Source: Blasia pusilla | Lineage: Eukaryota; Marchantiophyta; Marchantiopsida; Blasiales | DNA: 64,000 nucleotides | Assembly (NCBI GenBank): GCA_050084515.1 | Contig: CM114271.1 | Coordinates: 16,616,001-16,680,000, forward strand | Direction: 5' to 3' | The notes under the pieces: generated by a model | The model's database searches: none | The model's input: only the letters and a program-made list of their open reading frames with translations | What the model was told of the DNA's origin: nothing | Made by a program: the position numbers and the translations under genes | Shown here: positions 46,435-60,009 of the stretch, in pieces | Layout of the letters: each line of letters starts with the position of its first letter | How positions within the stretch are numbered: position 1 is the first letter of the stretch

Positions 46435-49404
46435 TTAGAATCCAAATTTGAAACCACCCCCTTTAGAATCGGCCACTGTATCCCAGAAGGAAGTCTTCCG
46501 CTGTGTGATTTGTTCTCTTTCCTTTGCTTTCAGACGCAAGTCTTCTATAGCACCTGGAAAACTTGTCTCATAAGCTCTCACAAACCTGTCGTATAAAGTC
46601 ACCCGATCTGTCGTTCCTGACACCAAATCCTTGGAATTTGGCTTGTTCAGAAAGTCCAACACATTGAGCAGATTACTCCTGATCACAAGAGATCCGGAGA
46701 AGTGTTATTGAAGTCGCAGATAGCACAAGACAACAGACAACTCTGATTTGAATCTCCCCCAGTTAGTAGTTGAAGTCCTGAACCGGGAGAGTACAGGAAT
46801 ACTGCTGTCTAGAAGCCCATGCAACAAACTTCTTTTCAAATGTTCAAATCATTACAATAGAAATCCCTACAAGGAGGACAGTATTCACATTGGTAATGGA
46901 TGTAATGCTCACGTGTGGTGAAGAGTTAAGAGCTGCCACTGGATCTAAGAGCATTGAAAATGAAGTATCCAGATCAGTAAGGGATAGATACATAGGCACC
47001 TGCTGACGTAGTTTTGAGTGATAGCTATGGAATCTTCCAGGTTGATGACAATGTGCCACCAGCCGTTGGGTACAAAAACCACTTCTCCTGCCCTACAGAC
47101 ACACTCCACAGGCTTCTCCTTGCGTCGTCGAGTTTCCTCATAGAAATTCATAAACCATTCTGTAATAGAAACCGGAGAAGCAACTTCTGCCCCATCTGGG
47201 CTTGGGTGAACTCCTGGAGGTATTACCTCTGGTGGGTACATGATCCATTTCTTTGCCCCTCTAACTACTGCATTCCAGGCGGATGTACTATTTGGGTCGA
47301 TATGGAAAGATGAACCTGATCTTGCTGGTCCCACAATCAGCCATCGATAATCAGGTCTACCATTTCCAAGAAGTGAAAAGAGATCTTCTCTAAAGTAGAT
47401 AGGTATGTCATAGTCCAAACCAAGTTGGGGGACCTTCTCAGCAAACTTGGAGTCAAAAATGTATAAAGGTTTCTCTTCTTCTACTAAGTCTGCATAAGCA
47501 TAGTAGTCTTTCAGTTTTAAGCTGACTGGCCCAGCTGCAAAAGCCACATCTCCTGTATGCTTCAACAAGTAATTACGGTCCCACTTTGCAATTGCTGGCC
47601 AGTGACCTAAAGCCCCGGTGATAAGAACAGGTTTGTTAGGCTCCTCGAAGTCCTTCAGAAAGTCATCTAAGGACAGGTTTGATCGGCGCTCAATGTTGTC
47701 TCGACTCAGCCATTCTTTTTTTATCTCCAAGCTTGCACAGAGCCAACTTTGAAATATGTGGTCAGAATAGAAACTTTTCACCTGCATCAAGAGCATCATA
47801 GTGACAGGAGTATGAGTATCGTGATTGAGGATGCTTAAAGGTGGCTGTGGAAGAGGCAATAAAATTATGTTTCTGACATCGGTTGAAAATACTGTAACTA
47901 ACGTAATCAATCCATTACCTTGGAAACAATGTCAACAAATCTAACGACCCGAGAGGACTGGGTTATCAAAGACCATGCAAGGTAATTCCAATAATTTTTT
48001 CTATAATCAAGCTTGAGACAGTTTTTCAGCCTTCAAACCACAACCTGTCAGATTCAAGGTACCACTGGCCAAAGTGGAGTTAAGGAAAGTCGTCAATTTC
48101 CACTAGTCATTGACAAAGACCAGATTAAGAGAGCGATCCTGTGAAACTCATGGCTACTCCATGCTCGTGAAGCAAAAACTTAGCGAAGGAAACTGTGAAC
48201 GATTTTTGAGCTACTAGAGTTCAAGCTTCATAGGAGTAGTAGGAATCGTACACTCTTAATTTCGTCCACTAAAGACTTCAAGTAAGCAATAACAACCGTT
48301 TTTTGAGCAGAAAATTCAGTTTCACTGATGCCTGACGAGCAAAAGCCTTTGCAAACACTGAATCAACTAACAATCAATCGACATCCAGAATTCCACATGG
48401 GAGGAGGTGGTGAAAGAATGATGGTGTCAGTCGGTCCGCACATAATTCTGTGCGGCCAGCTTCATGGGACCCAAACGGTGAGTACAATGGCCCCGGAGTA
48501 CACAATTACAAGGAGATCTACCGCCTCCAGTTTCTGTTGGTACAACGGCTGGTTCGATCAGTTCTGCCAACATTCCGACTGAATAATGATCAACGCTAGG
48601 CAGCAAAAAACGACTGTCGGGAGCTTCCAGAGAGTTTTAGAACTTGCCGCTCTTCCAATACCCCAGTTCAAAAGCTAATGACGCCCCAGCAGATATGGGA
48701 TCGTTGTCCTTACTTTGCCACACAAAGTGGGTGAATTAAAATTTCTGGCCGGAACAATCCTTCACCCACTTTGCCAAGAACGCTTCCACACTTGGGGTTT
48801 TGAACGTCCGAGAGACGCTATCGTCCTGATGGCCACAACAGCCTTTCATGGCCTTTCACTATGCCCTCAAGACGTTTTGATGAGAACAGAGATCTAGAGC
48901 CAATTCAAAACTTCCTGAATGACGAAAGGCGTAAATGGGGTCTCTCACCTTCAGAGGAACGTGTGGAGGCCCATTGAAATCGGGAAATCGCGTAGATATA
49001 TACGAATTTTTCCAGCGACCCCTGAAAACAAAGTCACCTCTGAATTCCTCCAGCACGAGATTTCTCCAGAGTGAATCCTGATGTACAAAGACGTATAATG
49101 CCTTGCTCACGAGCGCTAGCCTACCCAAGTCTTCCGCTGCGAGAAGTGCCAGAATATCCAACAGAATTTCGTCCGTGAGGAATCCCAGGTTGCCCAACCC
49201 CTCCTCCCTCACATTGTAAAGCGAAGATTGGTAAAGCAGATTCCCTAAAGGCTGGACACCATAGCTGTCAACTCCTCTCTGCAACCGGAACGCAGGGTCT
49301 TTGGTGGTGGCGGCAACTCGAAAATGTTTCGGAGCGACGGAGTGCACATTTTTCACCTTCTTCTTTCTTCTCTTCACATTCACTCCGACTTCATCTTCCA
49401 ACAT
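46435..49404 (-). CDS. JMJ22: F-box and JmjC-domain dioxygenase, JMJ22-type
   Basis: Three exons: 49404-48949, 47781-47000, 46678-46435, with GT-AG borders and matching phases (the Arg codon is split AG|G between exons 2 and 3). The product is 493 residues; Arabidopsis JMJ22 (At5g06550) is about 500 and ends alike (DTFKFSF there, GGGFKFGF here). Residues about 60-110 form the F-box (LTDEILLDILALLAAEDLGR). The JmjC fold follows with the Fe(II) ligands H-x-D in SSFHIDPNSTSAWN and the distal His in PNGWWHIVINLE. KKWIMYPP and ITQNYVSRSNLLNVLDFL are also conserved. The family belongs with JMJD6-like 2-oxoglutarate oxygenases; Arabidopsis JMJ22 is reported to remove histone H4R3 methylation. Partner and substrate here are inferred. 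The gene diverges from DVR, 646 bp between start codons. Confidence 0.95.
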
Positions 49405-50050
49405 CCTAGCTCTCTGGCCTTCGCACTTAAGTCCTCACCTCCCTTGCTGCTTCCTCACACCAACCAGCGTGAGGCAGCGCTGCTGAAGATCGACAATGAG
49501 GAAGCCAAACTACCTGGCACCACAACCCATCAACGTGAAGCAACTCTACAACCAGAGAACCAAACTACATGGCACCACACCCCATCGGTGCCAAACTTTC
49601 ATTTATGCAAACATGGATTCCTAAAACACTTTCTTCCATACAACCCCCTACACTTGAGCTCGCCTCTCTCCCCCCAAATCTTCCTCACACATCTCAATTA
49701 CTAGCCGGGAAAAACTCATGACGGTTCTGTACCACCTTCTCTTACCACAATCTACTTCTGGCAGTGTGCGATATGGGTTTACCCTCAACCCTCCCTCCCT
49801 TCATCCTCCTCCTCTCTCCCAAGTGCGAAAACGAGGGAACACAAACGAAGCACGCCACTATATCGAGGGACGATCCTTCAGATAAGAACGGAGCCTGAGG
49901 CTTGAGCTCATGGGTGGGGTTTAGGGTACAGCGAAGGAGGAGTGGAGAAGGGAGTGTAAAGTGGGCTGTCGGTGACAGTCTCAACTGGTGAGGTAGGCCT
50001 ATCTTCCTTTCGCCATATTTTTTGTTCGAGACTGAGCGCAGCACACAGCT
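49405..50050. promoter_or_regulatory. Shared upstream region of the JMJ22-type and DVR genes
   Basis: A 646-bp gap between divergent start codons that must hold both promoters. GGTTTAGGG at 49918-49926 is a telo-box-like motif. No other element is firm. Confidence 0.5.
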
Positions 50051-52245
50051 ATGGCGAGCTCGGTGCTGGGAGTGGGTTATGGCTGTGCGCCTCTGTCGTC
50101 GCAGTGGGCGGTGGGAACGGTGTCCGCATCCGCATGTCATACACGTTCGTCTTCGATTTCGGTTGTCTGCAGACGCGCGAGGCCCGACTTGGAGCTGCTC
50201 AGCGCTGACACTTCGCACGCATTGCGCTCTCATTTTCTGCACGGAGGAGGTTCGAGACCATGGACATCCTGATGTGGATCTACACCAGCACCTGCATGTT
50301 TCAAGAATTGGATGGTTTGATGATGAGCCAGACTGAGTTTTAGGCTTCTGATGTTATGAGAGATCACTGTTTGACTATCCAGCTTTCATCTCTCCAGCAT
50401 TCTGAGAGAATTGCGCACGTCCTCAGAAGTAAGCTGTTTTGTTGACATGTATTTTTCGGATGATTTGCTGCTGACCTACGAAATTCGGGTCCATGAATGT
50501 GTCCTGTTCAGTGGGAAGATTGGCACTTGACGCAGCTGTGAGCACAGCGTGCAGCAAGGAAGGAGGCGAAGCTGGATCTCGTTCCCATCCGAGACGTGGA
50601 GTTAGTGCGGGCCCTTCAGCTGAGGTAGCCTTTTGGCCCCTCTCATGATAGCATGGTGCTTCGATTTGCGTTTGAATCCCAGTCCGGTCGTATAGCATTA
50701 CAGCCAATTCACTTTGCATCGCCTTGCCACAGCTTCCGGTCGACGGACGGACGAACGAACGAGGTTTTACTGTGATGTGTGCAAGCGAACTTCAGAAATG
50801 TGGGAGCAAATTCTAACAGACTCGCGAACGTGAGCGGTTGTGTTTGAATTGTAGTGCAGTCGTACAGCAATGTAGCCAACTCGCTTTGCATAGCCTTCGG
50901 CAGAGCTCCCGGTCGACGGTCGACAAACGAACGAACTAGTTTTTCTTATGACGTGAGCAAGCGAAGTACTGAAATGTGGGAGCACATTCTAACGAACTCA
51001 TGAACGTAAGCGCGAGACTAGTGTCCGATAGACCGTTGATCTCTTTGCTGGCCGTATCAGTTGCTGTCTCTCCAAGTGTTCCCACCCCGTCCACCTTCTT
51101 TTACCGTTGGTCTTCATTGTGAGACACCTGCGTACGACGAATACCATGGATTCTTCCATTCGATCTGAAGTCATACTCAATCTTGTGAGTGTGCACAGGC
51201 GCCGGGAGAGAAGGCCAGCAAAGAGTGTAGGAGCAAACTCCCACATGAGACGAATGTGGTCATAGTTGGTGCGACGGGGTACATCGGCAAGTATGTGGTG
51301 AGAGAGGTGGTGAAGAGAGGGTACAATGTGATAGCGGTCGCGAGGGAAAAGAGTGGGATTGGCGGCAAAGCTGGGAAGGATCAGACATTGCAGGAGCTGT
51401 CGGGGGCGAAAGTGTGCTTCACTGAAGTGTCGGACGCAGGGATCTTGCAGGACGCTTTGAGCGTGGCCACCCCGAAAGTGGATGTGGTTGTTTCGTGCCT
51501 GGCAAGCAGGACCGGAGGGGTGAAAGACTCATGGCTGATCGACTACCAGGCCACCAAGAACAGCATGGACGCAGGTCGAGCTCTAGGTGCTCGTCACTTC
51601 GTGCTTCTCTCTGCCATTTGCGTGCAGAAGCCCCTGCTCCAATTCCAACAGGCGAAGCTCAAATTCGAGGAGGAGCTGCGATCAATCGGCGAAGGCTTCA
51701 CCTACAGCATCGTCCGCCCCACGGCTTTCTTCAAAAGCTTGGGAGGTCAGGTGGAGTCCGTCAAGGGAGGCGGCCCCTACGTCATGTTCGGTGACGGAAC
51801 CCTCAGCGCATGTAAGCCCATCAGCGAGGCCGATTTGGCGAGCTTCATCGCCGACTGCATCAGCGACGAGGACAAAATCGACAAGATCCTACCCGTGGGA
51901 GGACCCGGGAAGGCTCTCACTCCCTTAGAACAGGGCGAGATGCTATACAAAATAGTGGGCAAGGATCCCAAGTTCATCAAGGTGCCCATTCAGATCATGG
52001 ACTTCGTCATCGGCGTTCTGGATTTCTTGGCCAAGACGTTCCCGAATCTGGAAGACTCCGCGGAGTTCGGCAAGATCGGCAGGTACTACGCCGCGGAAAG
52101 CATGCTCGTCCTCGACCCCGAGACTGGCGAGTACGATGCGGATGCCACTCCCAGCTATGGCAGCGACACCTTGGAAGACTTCTTCCGAAGGGTGGTGAGA
52201 GACGGCATGGTCGGCCAAGAGCTCGGGGATCAGGCCGTTTTCTGA
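50051..52245 (+). CDS. DVR: Divinyl chlorophyllide a 8-vinyl reductase, chloroplast
   Basis: The catalytic exon 51199-52245 (acceptor GTGCACAG) encodes 348 residues. It begins near APGEKASKE and has the Rossmann dinucleotide motif [26 protein letters not shown], then [50 protein letters not shown] and a C-terminus matching plant DVR. The upstream exon 50051-50250 starts [17 protein letters not shown], rich in Ser and Arg with few acidic residues: a good chloroplast transit peptide. Its donor (GAGGAG then GTTCGA) leaves phase 1, while the best acceptor is phase 0, so either a small exon is missed or another border is used. Together they give about 414 residues (Arabidopsis DVR 417). The enzyme reduces the 8-vinyl group of divinyl chlorophyllide with NADPH for monovinyl chlorophyll. 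The exon is clearly more GC-rich than surrounding DNA. Confidence 0.93.
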
Positions 52246-55090
52246 GACGCCCGCCACCCAATCGGGATCGGAATTCGGCGGGCTCGATTTCTGGTGCTCC
52301 GGCGAGAGCTCCTGGGAAGTTCTCACCGGCGGCTGGATGGACGGAACTCGGAACGTGGGACGGAGGACGGAGGACGAGCCGGACTCGGAGCGCACTTTCG
52401 AGGTCGAGAGGACGGCTGGCGCGGACAGATGTCGCGCGCTGGCGGGCGATCCTCGGGGAGGGGGGGGGGGAACGAAAGGGCCGCACTTTTCTTGTACAGA
52501 TTCATTACAATTGTATGTTAAGGGATATGATAAATTTTGGATGGGCATCTCAACGCTCTTCCCATGTGGATGTCTGGCTCCGTTTGAGTCTATGGAATTG
52601 TGCCAAGTGGCGCATGCTCATTGGCCCAGTCATGATAATAATTTCTGTCATCTACAATATTATTAGCAAATGGGGTCTCTATTATCATCTCTCTATCCGA
52701 CACCTGTCCTTTTGGGTTTTCTATGGTCCTGACACAAGTCCCCTCTAATAGTTAGTTTCATCTAATTAAATTTTATGAGAAGGAAGACGTCTTGCACTCA
52801 TGGAATCGTGCCCGTGCCTCACGAGTGAAAGATGCATTGACTAGTTGCTAATACTGGTGTAGGCAGATTTAAATACTTTTCACAATTAACTTTCAATTAT
52901 CTACAAAAATGTCATCTTAAATGAATTTTTGAATGACCTCATTGGTGCAATGATTCATGGGCTAAAAATGCCAAGTGGATTGAGGTGTTTGTAAATGTTT
53001 GTAAAATAGAAGAGTATACAAAACAAAAGTTCACTCTCCAATAATTTATAATATTAAATATGATGGGGTTAGAGAAACCCTTTTCTGATATTGACACTTA
53101 TCCTTCCAAACCTCTTGTGTGATGACGCATGTCAAATTGAAGGAGTAGTTAATTTAAGAGGACTAAAGACTTGATTAAGGGTTAAAAAAATTTCACCTCA
53201 CACAACTCAAAGCAAGCAATACAGATTAGTATTTCCTATTCTTTTGGGAAAAAATTATCAACATAGACACTCTATGTCCATGTGAAGGGATATACAATAG
53301 TTCTCAACCATTTTAATTATTGCATCGATAAGGGAATAATGTGAGGCTTATGTATAGTCCAAGGCCTCAAAATGAATGGGAAACCTAAACCAAATACTAG
53401 CTACACTAAATATCATGTGTCCATCGTAGGTTTCAACATTGCCAACGTTGGTGAGGAAAAATTGCAACATTATGGAAATGATGTCGAGATCTCGCAAGGG
53501 GGAAATCTTCACAATCTCACCTAACTTTGATGGTGTTTGGCCAACATATGACCATAAGGCCGGATTTCAAGTCCTATGCTCCATCTTTTCACTCAATTGT
53601 TGTCATTTGGTATTATGAATGCATGATGGTATGGGAACCAAAGGAGGTAAAAGGGACTTACTAGGAAATGGGAGGGAATTACAAGGGTATCACATCATAG
53701 TTAGTCGACGGTAAGTTATATTTGGTCCTTTGCACCATTTTTCTTTTGATTTTTTTTATCTTTGTATTGATGTGTGAGTCTATAGTTGTGTATGTACGAA
53801 TCTTCTTGTATATTGGGAAGATCCATAGTCTTTGTTTTGACAAATATGAACAACGATGTAAATTGTATAGCGATATGATGCATATGACAAGGGCCTCGTT
53901 TGAGCTTCTTGTCCCCTCTTTCCATGCATGTCTCCTTTTCTTGGCTTCCTTATAATAATCCAATTGTATACACAAAACACTTTAGTATATCGACAAAAGG
54001 ACCTCAAACTGAGATAGTAAGAATGGCCACTACAACATTTCTGCCCTCTTTATATACTTTTGAGTGATCCTATATGCATTGAGTATTTACACTATCAACT
54101 CTACAAAAACGAAAAATGTTCCTCAGAAGACCAATTTGTAGTTTAGAACCTCGGTGATTCGAGAGCCGATATGATTTGTAGAAATCCTTTAAGCTTCACT
54201 TGGCTTTTAAGATCTTAAAGTGGCATCGACGCCAAAATCATAACCACATCCAAATGTTCAAACATTAGCTCTTGTATTGCTCAAATTCCTTGTTGGGGGA
54301 AAAGTAATATGAATAAGAGCATCCCCCTTTGTAGTGGGGTAAGCTGCTCTTGCCCGTATTAATTTCCCCCATTTTTGGGAGCTCAACAAGGATGGCTCGT
54401 GTCTATGTTTATATCTTTATAACCCATTTTTTTTTATAGAATTGCTACTTATCTATATGTGAGTATCAAACACAATTTTGTTTTAAAAAATCTTGGTTCC
54501 ATCATTTTGGAAGAAATTAGTGCCCTTTATGTGAAGAATACATTGCTAACCAACATATATTGGCTATCATCGACATATGGCTCAAGTCCATCCTAGGATC
54601 CATCTATCTTATGAATCTTAGAACATCTATACACGAATGTCTGGATGCAACGAATAAGAATCTTCTTTAGATGTAAAATCTTAGAATGGTAGATTCTTTT
54701 AATTTTCTAGCGTTAACTTCATTCCCGATGTGGTTCAAATACATTCATATGTAATATTCTGCTTATGCTAAAGAGATGTGAGTCAATTAATTCCTAGTAC
54801 TTTCAAATTTTAATTTCAATATCAATCCTAACCCACGGTTTACCACAATATATGCTCAATGAACAAAAATAACCTAGCTGCAATATATCATGAATCCCAC
54901 TTTCTAGGTTTAATATCTAAAGATGAACTTCAAATGAACCTCTTCAAGAGTATATCCCCTTCCGACAACTCCACGATAATATGTGTGTAGATGTTACCGC
55001 TATGATAACATGCCACTTTCTACTTTGAGTACATATTGTATTCTCTTATGTAACACTACACCTAATCATCTAATAAGGAAAAGAGATACA
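52246..55090. other. DVR 3' side and AT-rich intergenic stretch
   Basis: 52246-52500 is GC-rich, with a G-run at about 52458-52469, and probably holds the 3' UTR. Beyond that nothing codes. At 52650-52760 a faint relative of the Helitron family may lie. At 53829-53890 the phrase AACAACGATGTAAATTGTATAGCGATATGATGCATATGACAA-like (in pieces) resembles the end of the gypsy LTR module. Confidence 0.45.
53829..53890 (+). repeat. Diverged end of the gypsy-family LTR
   Basis: It matches the last 55-60 bases of the 128-bp module (ACAACGATGTA, TTGTATAGCGAT, ATATGACAA) with scattered differences. The upstream module cannot be followed with confidence. Confidence 0.4.
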
Positions 55091-55297
55091 TCTATATTAT
55101 TATTGGAAAATGTCTTATTGATTTGCAAACACCTCTCTGCTTGACATGTGGCAACCGGCGGTAAGAATTTTTATTTTATTTTATGGGCAACAAGAAAATG
55201 ATTCTTATTCCACGGACAACAAGAAAAAACATTTGTGTGCAACGTGATTAGTCCTTAACTCGCGTGCATGGCACGAGATTCACAATAGTAAGACTAG
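55091..55297 (+). mobile_element. Non-autonomous Helitron, 207 bp
   Basis: Starts TCTATATTATTATTGG after an A and ends AAGACTAG before a T. A clear 3' hairpin (CTCGCGTGCATGGCACGAG) lies about 17 bp before the end. Its inside shares TTGATTTGCAAACACCTCT and TTGACATGTGGCAA with 32660-32817 and 36808-37022. Confidence 0.78.
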
Positions 55298-57248
55298 TTA
55301 GCATGCTCGAGCTAACGCACAAAAATGATGACTATTATTACTTAGAAATATTTTTTATTTCAAAAATTAATTTTAATTTCCTTTTTTTAAAATCTTAGAA
55401 GAGTAATAACATTCCGCTTTTGAAATAATTCTACTCATCAATTAAAATTTAAATAATACCCAAATCCCCTAAATAATTTCACTCCTCCATAAAAATTTGA
55501 ACAACACCTACTCTTTCCCTTCCATTCTTCCCACCAAAACAAAATCTGTTAACTAAATTATTAGATAATTTTAATAAGTGATATCGCGTCTCTTTTTCAT
55601 TAAAATTCATTTTCCTTTCCCAAATTATGAAATTATAATTTAATATAAATTTTTTAAAAATCATACTTTTAATTTTAAATTTTAAAATAATTTGTATTTT
55701 ATTAAATATTAGAGAAATAATAAAATTCCACTATAATAAATAATTCCACTCCTAAATTAAAATTTAAATGAAACCCCATTCCCCTAAATAATTTCATCCT
55801 TCCATAAAATTTAAACAATATCTACTCCTTATCCATTGAATAAGTGATATCGCGTCTCTTTTCGATTCAAATTCATTTTCCCTTCCCATTAAATATGAAT
55901 TAATAGAATTTTTAAGTTTTCTATTAATTTTCTATAATTATCCCACTATTTTATTTTATTTTTCACCTAGGATCACCCATTATAATATAAATGAAATTAA
56001 TTAATAAAAAAATATTGCTCTTTTTCCTTATTATCCCACTATTTTTTATTATTATACATAGAGGGTCGTCCATTATAATATATATATAGATGAATAAAAG
56101 AATATGAGGAAATCGATCGAAAGTAAAAGGATGGAGGACTTATAGAATCGGGGAACATTGAGGCCACACTCTGCCGAGGGAGAAGGAAACATGAGGAACC
56201 CTCTAAATCTAACTCCACCAACATTAAAAATAATATCTATGACGGCAGAAAAAACATGACTACCAACAAGAGAGCATCTAACCATGACATCTCCCATATC
56301 ACGAGCTTATTGAAGAAGCCAATTGGATTGGACATATTGTACCATGATGGAGATTCCATGTGTAATAAAATATGAGAACTACATGCACAAACAACAAGGC
56401 AAGGCCTCTCATAAGAAGAGACTCCGTCTACTACCACTTTTCTTAAGCTTAAATGGAACCACTACATGCAAAGCACACAATAATGTGTTACCAAACACAC
56501 AAGGGAAGGGTGACTTATACACACATTTCCCCTCTAATACAGTAGGTCATTATGACCTCCTAAAATGAGAACTGTAAGGAACCCTTCTAGTCCTTGATGT
56601 AATTTTGGATAGTTCTCTAAAATCATAACAAATTTCTCGTCGAATCTCATCTTCATTTAAAATTCTCCCATATTCCGATGGGAGAAAAAAAACTCCTCTG
56701 CCTACTTTTGAAAAAAAATTCTTTTTCCCTTGTTACTTATTTCGAGAAATTTGTTCCCTATCTTCCTTTGAAACTAAACATTAAAATCTTACCCTCTTTC
56801 CATCCCTTACAAATAAATTCCTTCCTTTATGAGTCCCATTCTTTCATCCCTTTTCTTACCACTACTACATATTTCAAAATAGTGTTCCCCATTGAGTATT
56901 TTATCCTCTAGTTACTAGTGCATAGTGCAATAATAATATACATTATTAATTTTAGTAAATTATAAATTAGAAAATTTTGCTATCTAATTTCCCTTTTTTC
57001 TGCATCCATATGTTTTCTTGGTTAAAGAATAAATATATTTTTAAAACAAAACTTGTTAATTTGGATAAGGAAAACATAAAATATGGAAATTCCCACTCTT
57101 GTTGCTTATGCAAAAATTGTGGGAATGACCACAAAGAGAATGAGGGAGTCTCATCTCTATTTTATTATATGAAATAACATATGACTATTCTTGCCTTACA
57201 ATCCATACAATAATATAAAGCGTCAAATGTCTCTTCTTTTCCATTTTG

Positions 57249-57250
<2 letters not shown>

Positions 57251-57279
<29 letters not shown>
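57251..57279. repeat. (TA)n microsatellite
   Basis: About 14 TA units in a row inside AT-rich DNA. Confidence 0.95.
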
Positions 57280-58385
57280 CTTACTTTCCATGATCAAAAT
57301 TTGATATCAATATTCTTTGCTAAAATTTTCCATATTCATTTTTTTGGGACTTGTTTCTCCTCTTGCCATAATTGTTCTCCATGCTTCTCTTTTTGCATAA
57401 GGTTGAGACTCTACTCTACATTACAAGGTATATGCATTTTCTCCATCACTCAAGAATTATACTCTATATCTTTATACTATTATTGCCATTGAATGTTGAA
57501 GGAATTTTAAATACTCCATAGATGCCAAACATCCTCTTTTCTATCTAATGCCAAATTAGTTCGTGTTACTTTTTATTTAAGAAATTCCTATACATTTTTC
57601 ATCAAAAGTTATTTGTATTTCTTAGAATTATTCAAGAAGTTTTTTTTTGCTAGAATTACTTTCATGTGTCATAAGAGCCATTAAGCTAGCACATTATTAA
57701 CAACGTTAGATTTCTAGAGACATAATAGTATAACGTGCCATTTTGTTTCAATCATTCAATTTATTTCCCTTACTTGAATTTTTTCATATGAAATTTCAAT
57801 TCATTTCCCCCTTGTCAAGAAAGGGGTCATTTCCCCCTTGCTTCCTTGTCCATTTTCCCTTTCTTCTCTATTTCTCAAAAATTTCTTACATAATTATTTT
57901 TCTCATCAAGATTCCTCACGTGACTTGAACATTTTTTTTGTAAGAAATTCAAATTAGTGGCTCTTCTTACTAATATAGTAATTTAAATACGAAGGTAACT
58001 TTTTGTGGGATTATGACATGGTTATAACCAATCTTTTTCCATTGATATAATATTTTAATTAAACATCAAAGTGTAAATTATTATTAGAAAAACTTCTGCC
58101 ATATAAGTTGATGCATCCTATTAATTGGATTTTATATGATGGGATACCCTTAGGGCATCTTAAACACAATTATATTTGCATAATTTTTTGTAAATTCTTT
58201 GTGGGTCCATTTTCTAGTTTGCTACTACTTCATAAGACTTGCATCAACTTTCTTGTGGAGAAAATTTTCAAGTACTATACGAGTATGAGAACAAAAATTG
58301 CAAATTACTTGTAAAGATCAAATCAAATAGTTTATGAGTCTCTTGCAATATTTACTTGTATGCAAAACCCTATAAAATAACTTCC

Positions 58386-58433
58386 TTTCTGAGTGCGCTA
58401 TGATCTCAAAAGAGATCATAATGCACTCAGAAA
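58386..58433. repeat. 22-bp inverted repeat with 4-nt loop (two mismatches)
   Basis: TTTCTGAGTGCGCTATGATCTC, AAAA, then its near reverse complement. No flanking target duplication is evident. Confidence 0.8.
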
Positions 58434-58679
58434 TATACAAACTTATGTAATTAAACCCTAATTCCCTAATCATGACCACTCTTTTTCCAATTTCTCTCTC
58501 AACTGTCAATCTCCTTCTCTTTTGAAGCTAGTTCCTTTCATTTAGTGGAGCTCAGCTAAGCCTCCTTTTCTTTTCGAATCTTCTTTTCGTTTTGTTTGAT
58601 AGGAGAGAATCCTTGGGAGAGTAAGAATCATAGTTAAATGTGGTAGTTATAAGAAAAGGAGGACCCATAAGAATATAAT

Positions 58680-58820
58680 CGTCTGCATACATGTCATTGC
58701 AAGAATATATTTTCGTCACCATCCATACACAAATAAATACAAGTACTATAATCACTCATGACATTTTGTACAAACATAGATGATCATTTACCAAAATGTC
58801 TCCAATTATCTCATAGCACA

Positions 58821-58888
<68 letters not shown>

Positions 58889-59302
58889 ACCCTTTATCCT
58901 AATAAGAGGCTTGGATTACTTATAAGGCAAGAAGAATCATAACTCTACTACCTTATGAAAGGGTCTTCAACAAAGAGAGAATGAGCTCTCAAGCTTACTC
59001 TCACTAACTATACTTCTTCACTCTCCCCTAACTTTCTTCTTGGTTAATTTGTGCACATGGGCCATCTCTTAGATTCTTAGCCTATAGTGGTGGATCAAGG
59101 GTCACTTTCCCTAACTGAAAAGTCAACTTTTCTCATAAAAGAAACTTATCCGAAATAGTAAACTTCTCTATAATCTGTAATTGATCCCAAACTAGGGGAA
59201 AACAAACTTTCTCAAGTTATCTTGGACCTCTTAAAGTTGATCTTTGACCTCCTTGAAGGTATCCTGCCCATACTTGTCGATATACTCCTAAAGACTTGAC
59301 AA
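58680..59302 (-). repeat. Old, diverged solo copy of the gypsy-family LTR
   Basis: The order of blocks matches LTR copies A and C: CCAAAATGTCTCCAATT, TAATAAGAGGCTTGGATTAC, TCTTCAACAAAGAGAGAATG, AGCTCTCAAGC, GGATCAAGGGTCACTT, then CTAAAGACTTGACAAC at the end. A (CT)n expansion has grown in its middle at 58826-58887. Confidence 0.65.
58824..58887. repeat. (CT)n microsatellite
   Basis: About 31 CT units, inside the diverged LTR, where other copies have short CTCTCT runs. Confidence 0.95.
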
Positions 59303-59496
59303 CATGGTTTTTTGGACCAATACATTTTATAGACTTTGTAATTATTTTTTTCCTAATTCTATTTATATTTTGAAGTTAATCATGCTTACAATTAATGTAT
59401 ATCATGCCTAATTACTATTTTTTTCTTTTGCAATGCATCATTCAATACCTCATCCAAGTAAGGAAGAGATTAGCAATAAGCATACGATGATATCTA

Positions 59497-59500
<4 letters not shown>

Positions 59501-59547
<47 letters not shown>
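59501..59547. repeat. (CT)n microsatellite
   Basis: About 23 CT units followed by GAGTAG. Confidence 0.95.
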
Positions 59548-59551
<4 letters not shown>

Positions 59552-60009
59552 GAACATTGAGTGATCATCAACCCATAGATAAAATCATTAAGATGTAGAT
59601 TAAATAGACTATTCTATTTATGTATATATCAATTTATTTGGGCATCAACATTTGTATTCATGAACTTTGTATAAACATGTTAAAACTTTGCAAGAAGGCC
59701 CGATTCACTCTATGTTTTGTGTATAGTTCTATGAATAGATACTAGTACTATGGTGCCCGTGCGTTGCACTAGGCTCAAAAGATTGTGTTTACATCAAACA
59801 TACATATGTTGAATCAATGTTAAGGATGAATTTACACTTAATATATTGTGTCAAAATTCATATTTAATTTCAAAATTTAATGACATTGAACAACTTGACA
59901 ACAATTCATTCAAAAATTCCTTTATAAACAACATTGCGTATAAACACATCTTCACAATTCGATTGAATGTCATTTCCAGCCATAATATGTATCAAACTCC
60001 TTGTACCTA

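Larger units (their letters stand above)
55298..58677. other. Very AT-rich stretch, no gene seen
   Basis: It contains a (TA)n run at about 57251-57279 and an inverted repeat at 58386-58433. No protein similarity is recognised in any frame. Confidence 0.5.

Noticed and set aside
52007-52548. Long minus-strand frames over the DVR 3' end
   Set aside because: GC-rich antisense shadows of DVR codons.
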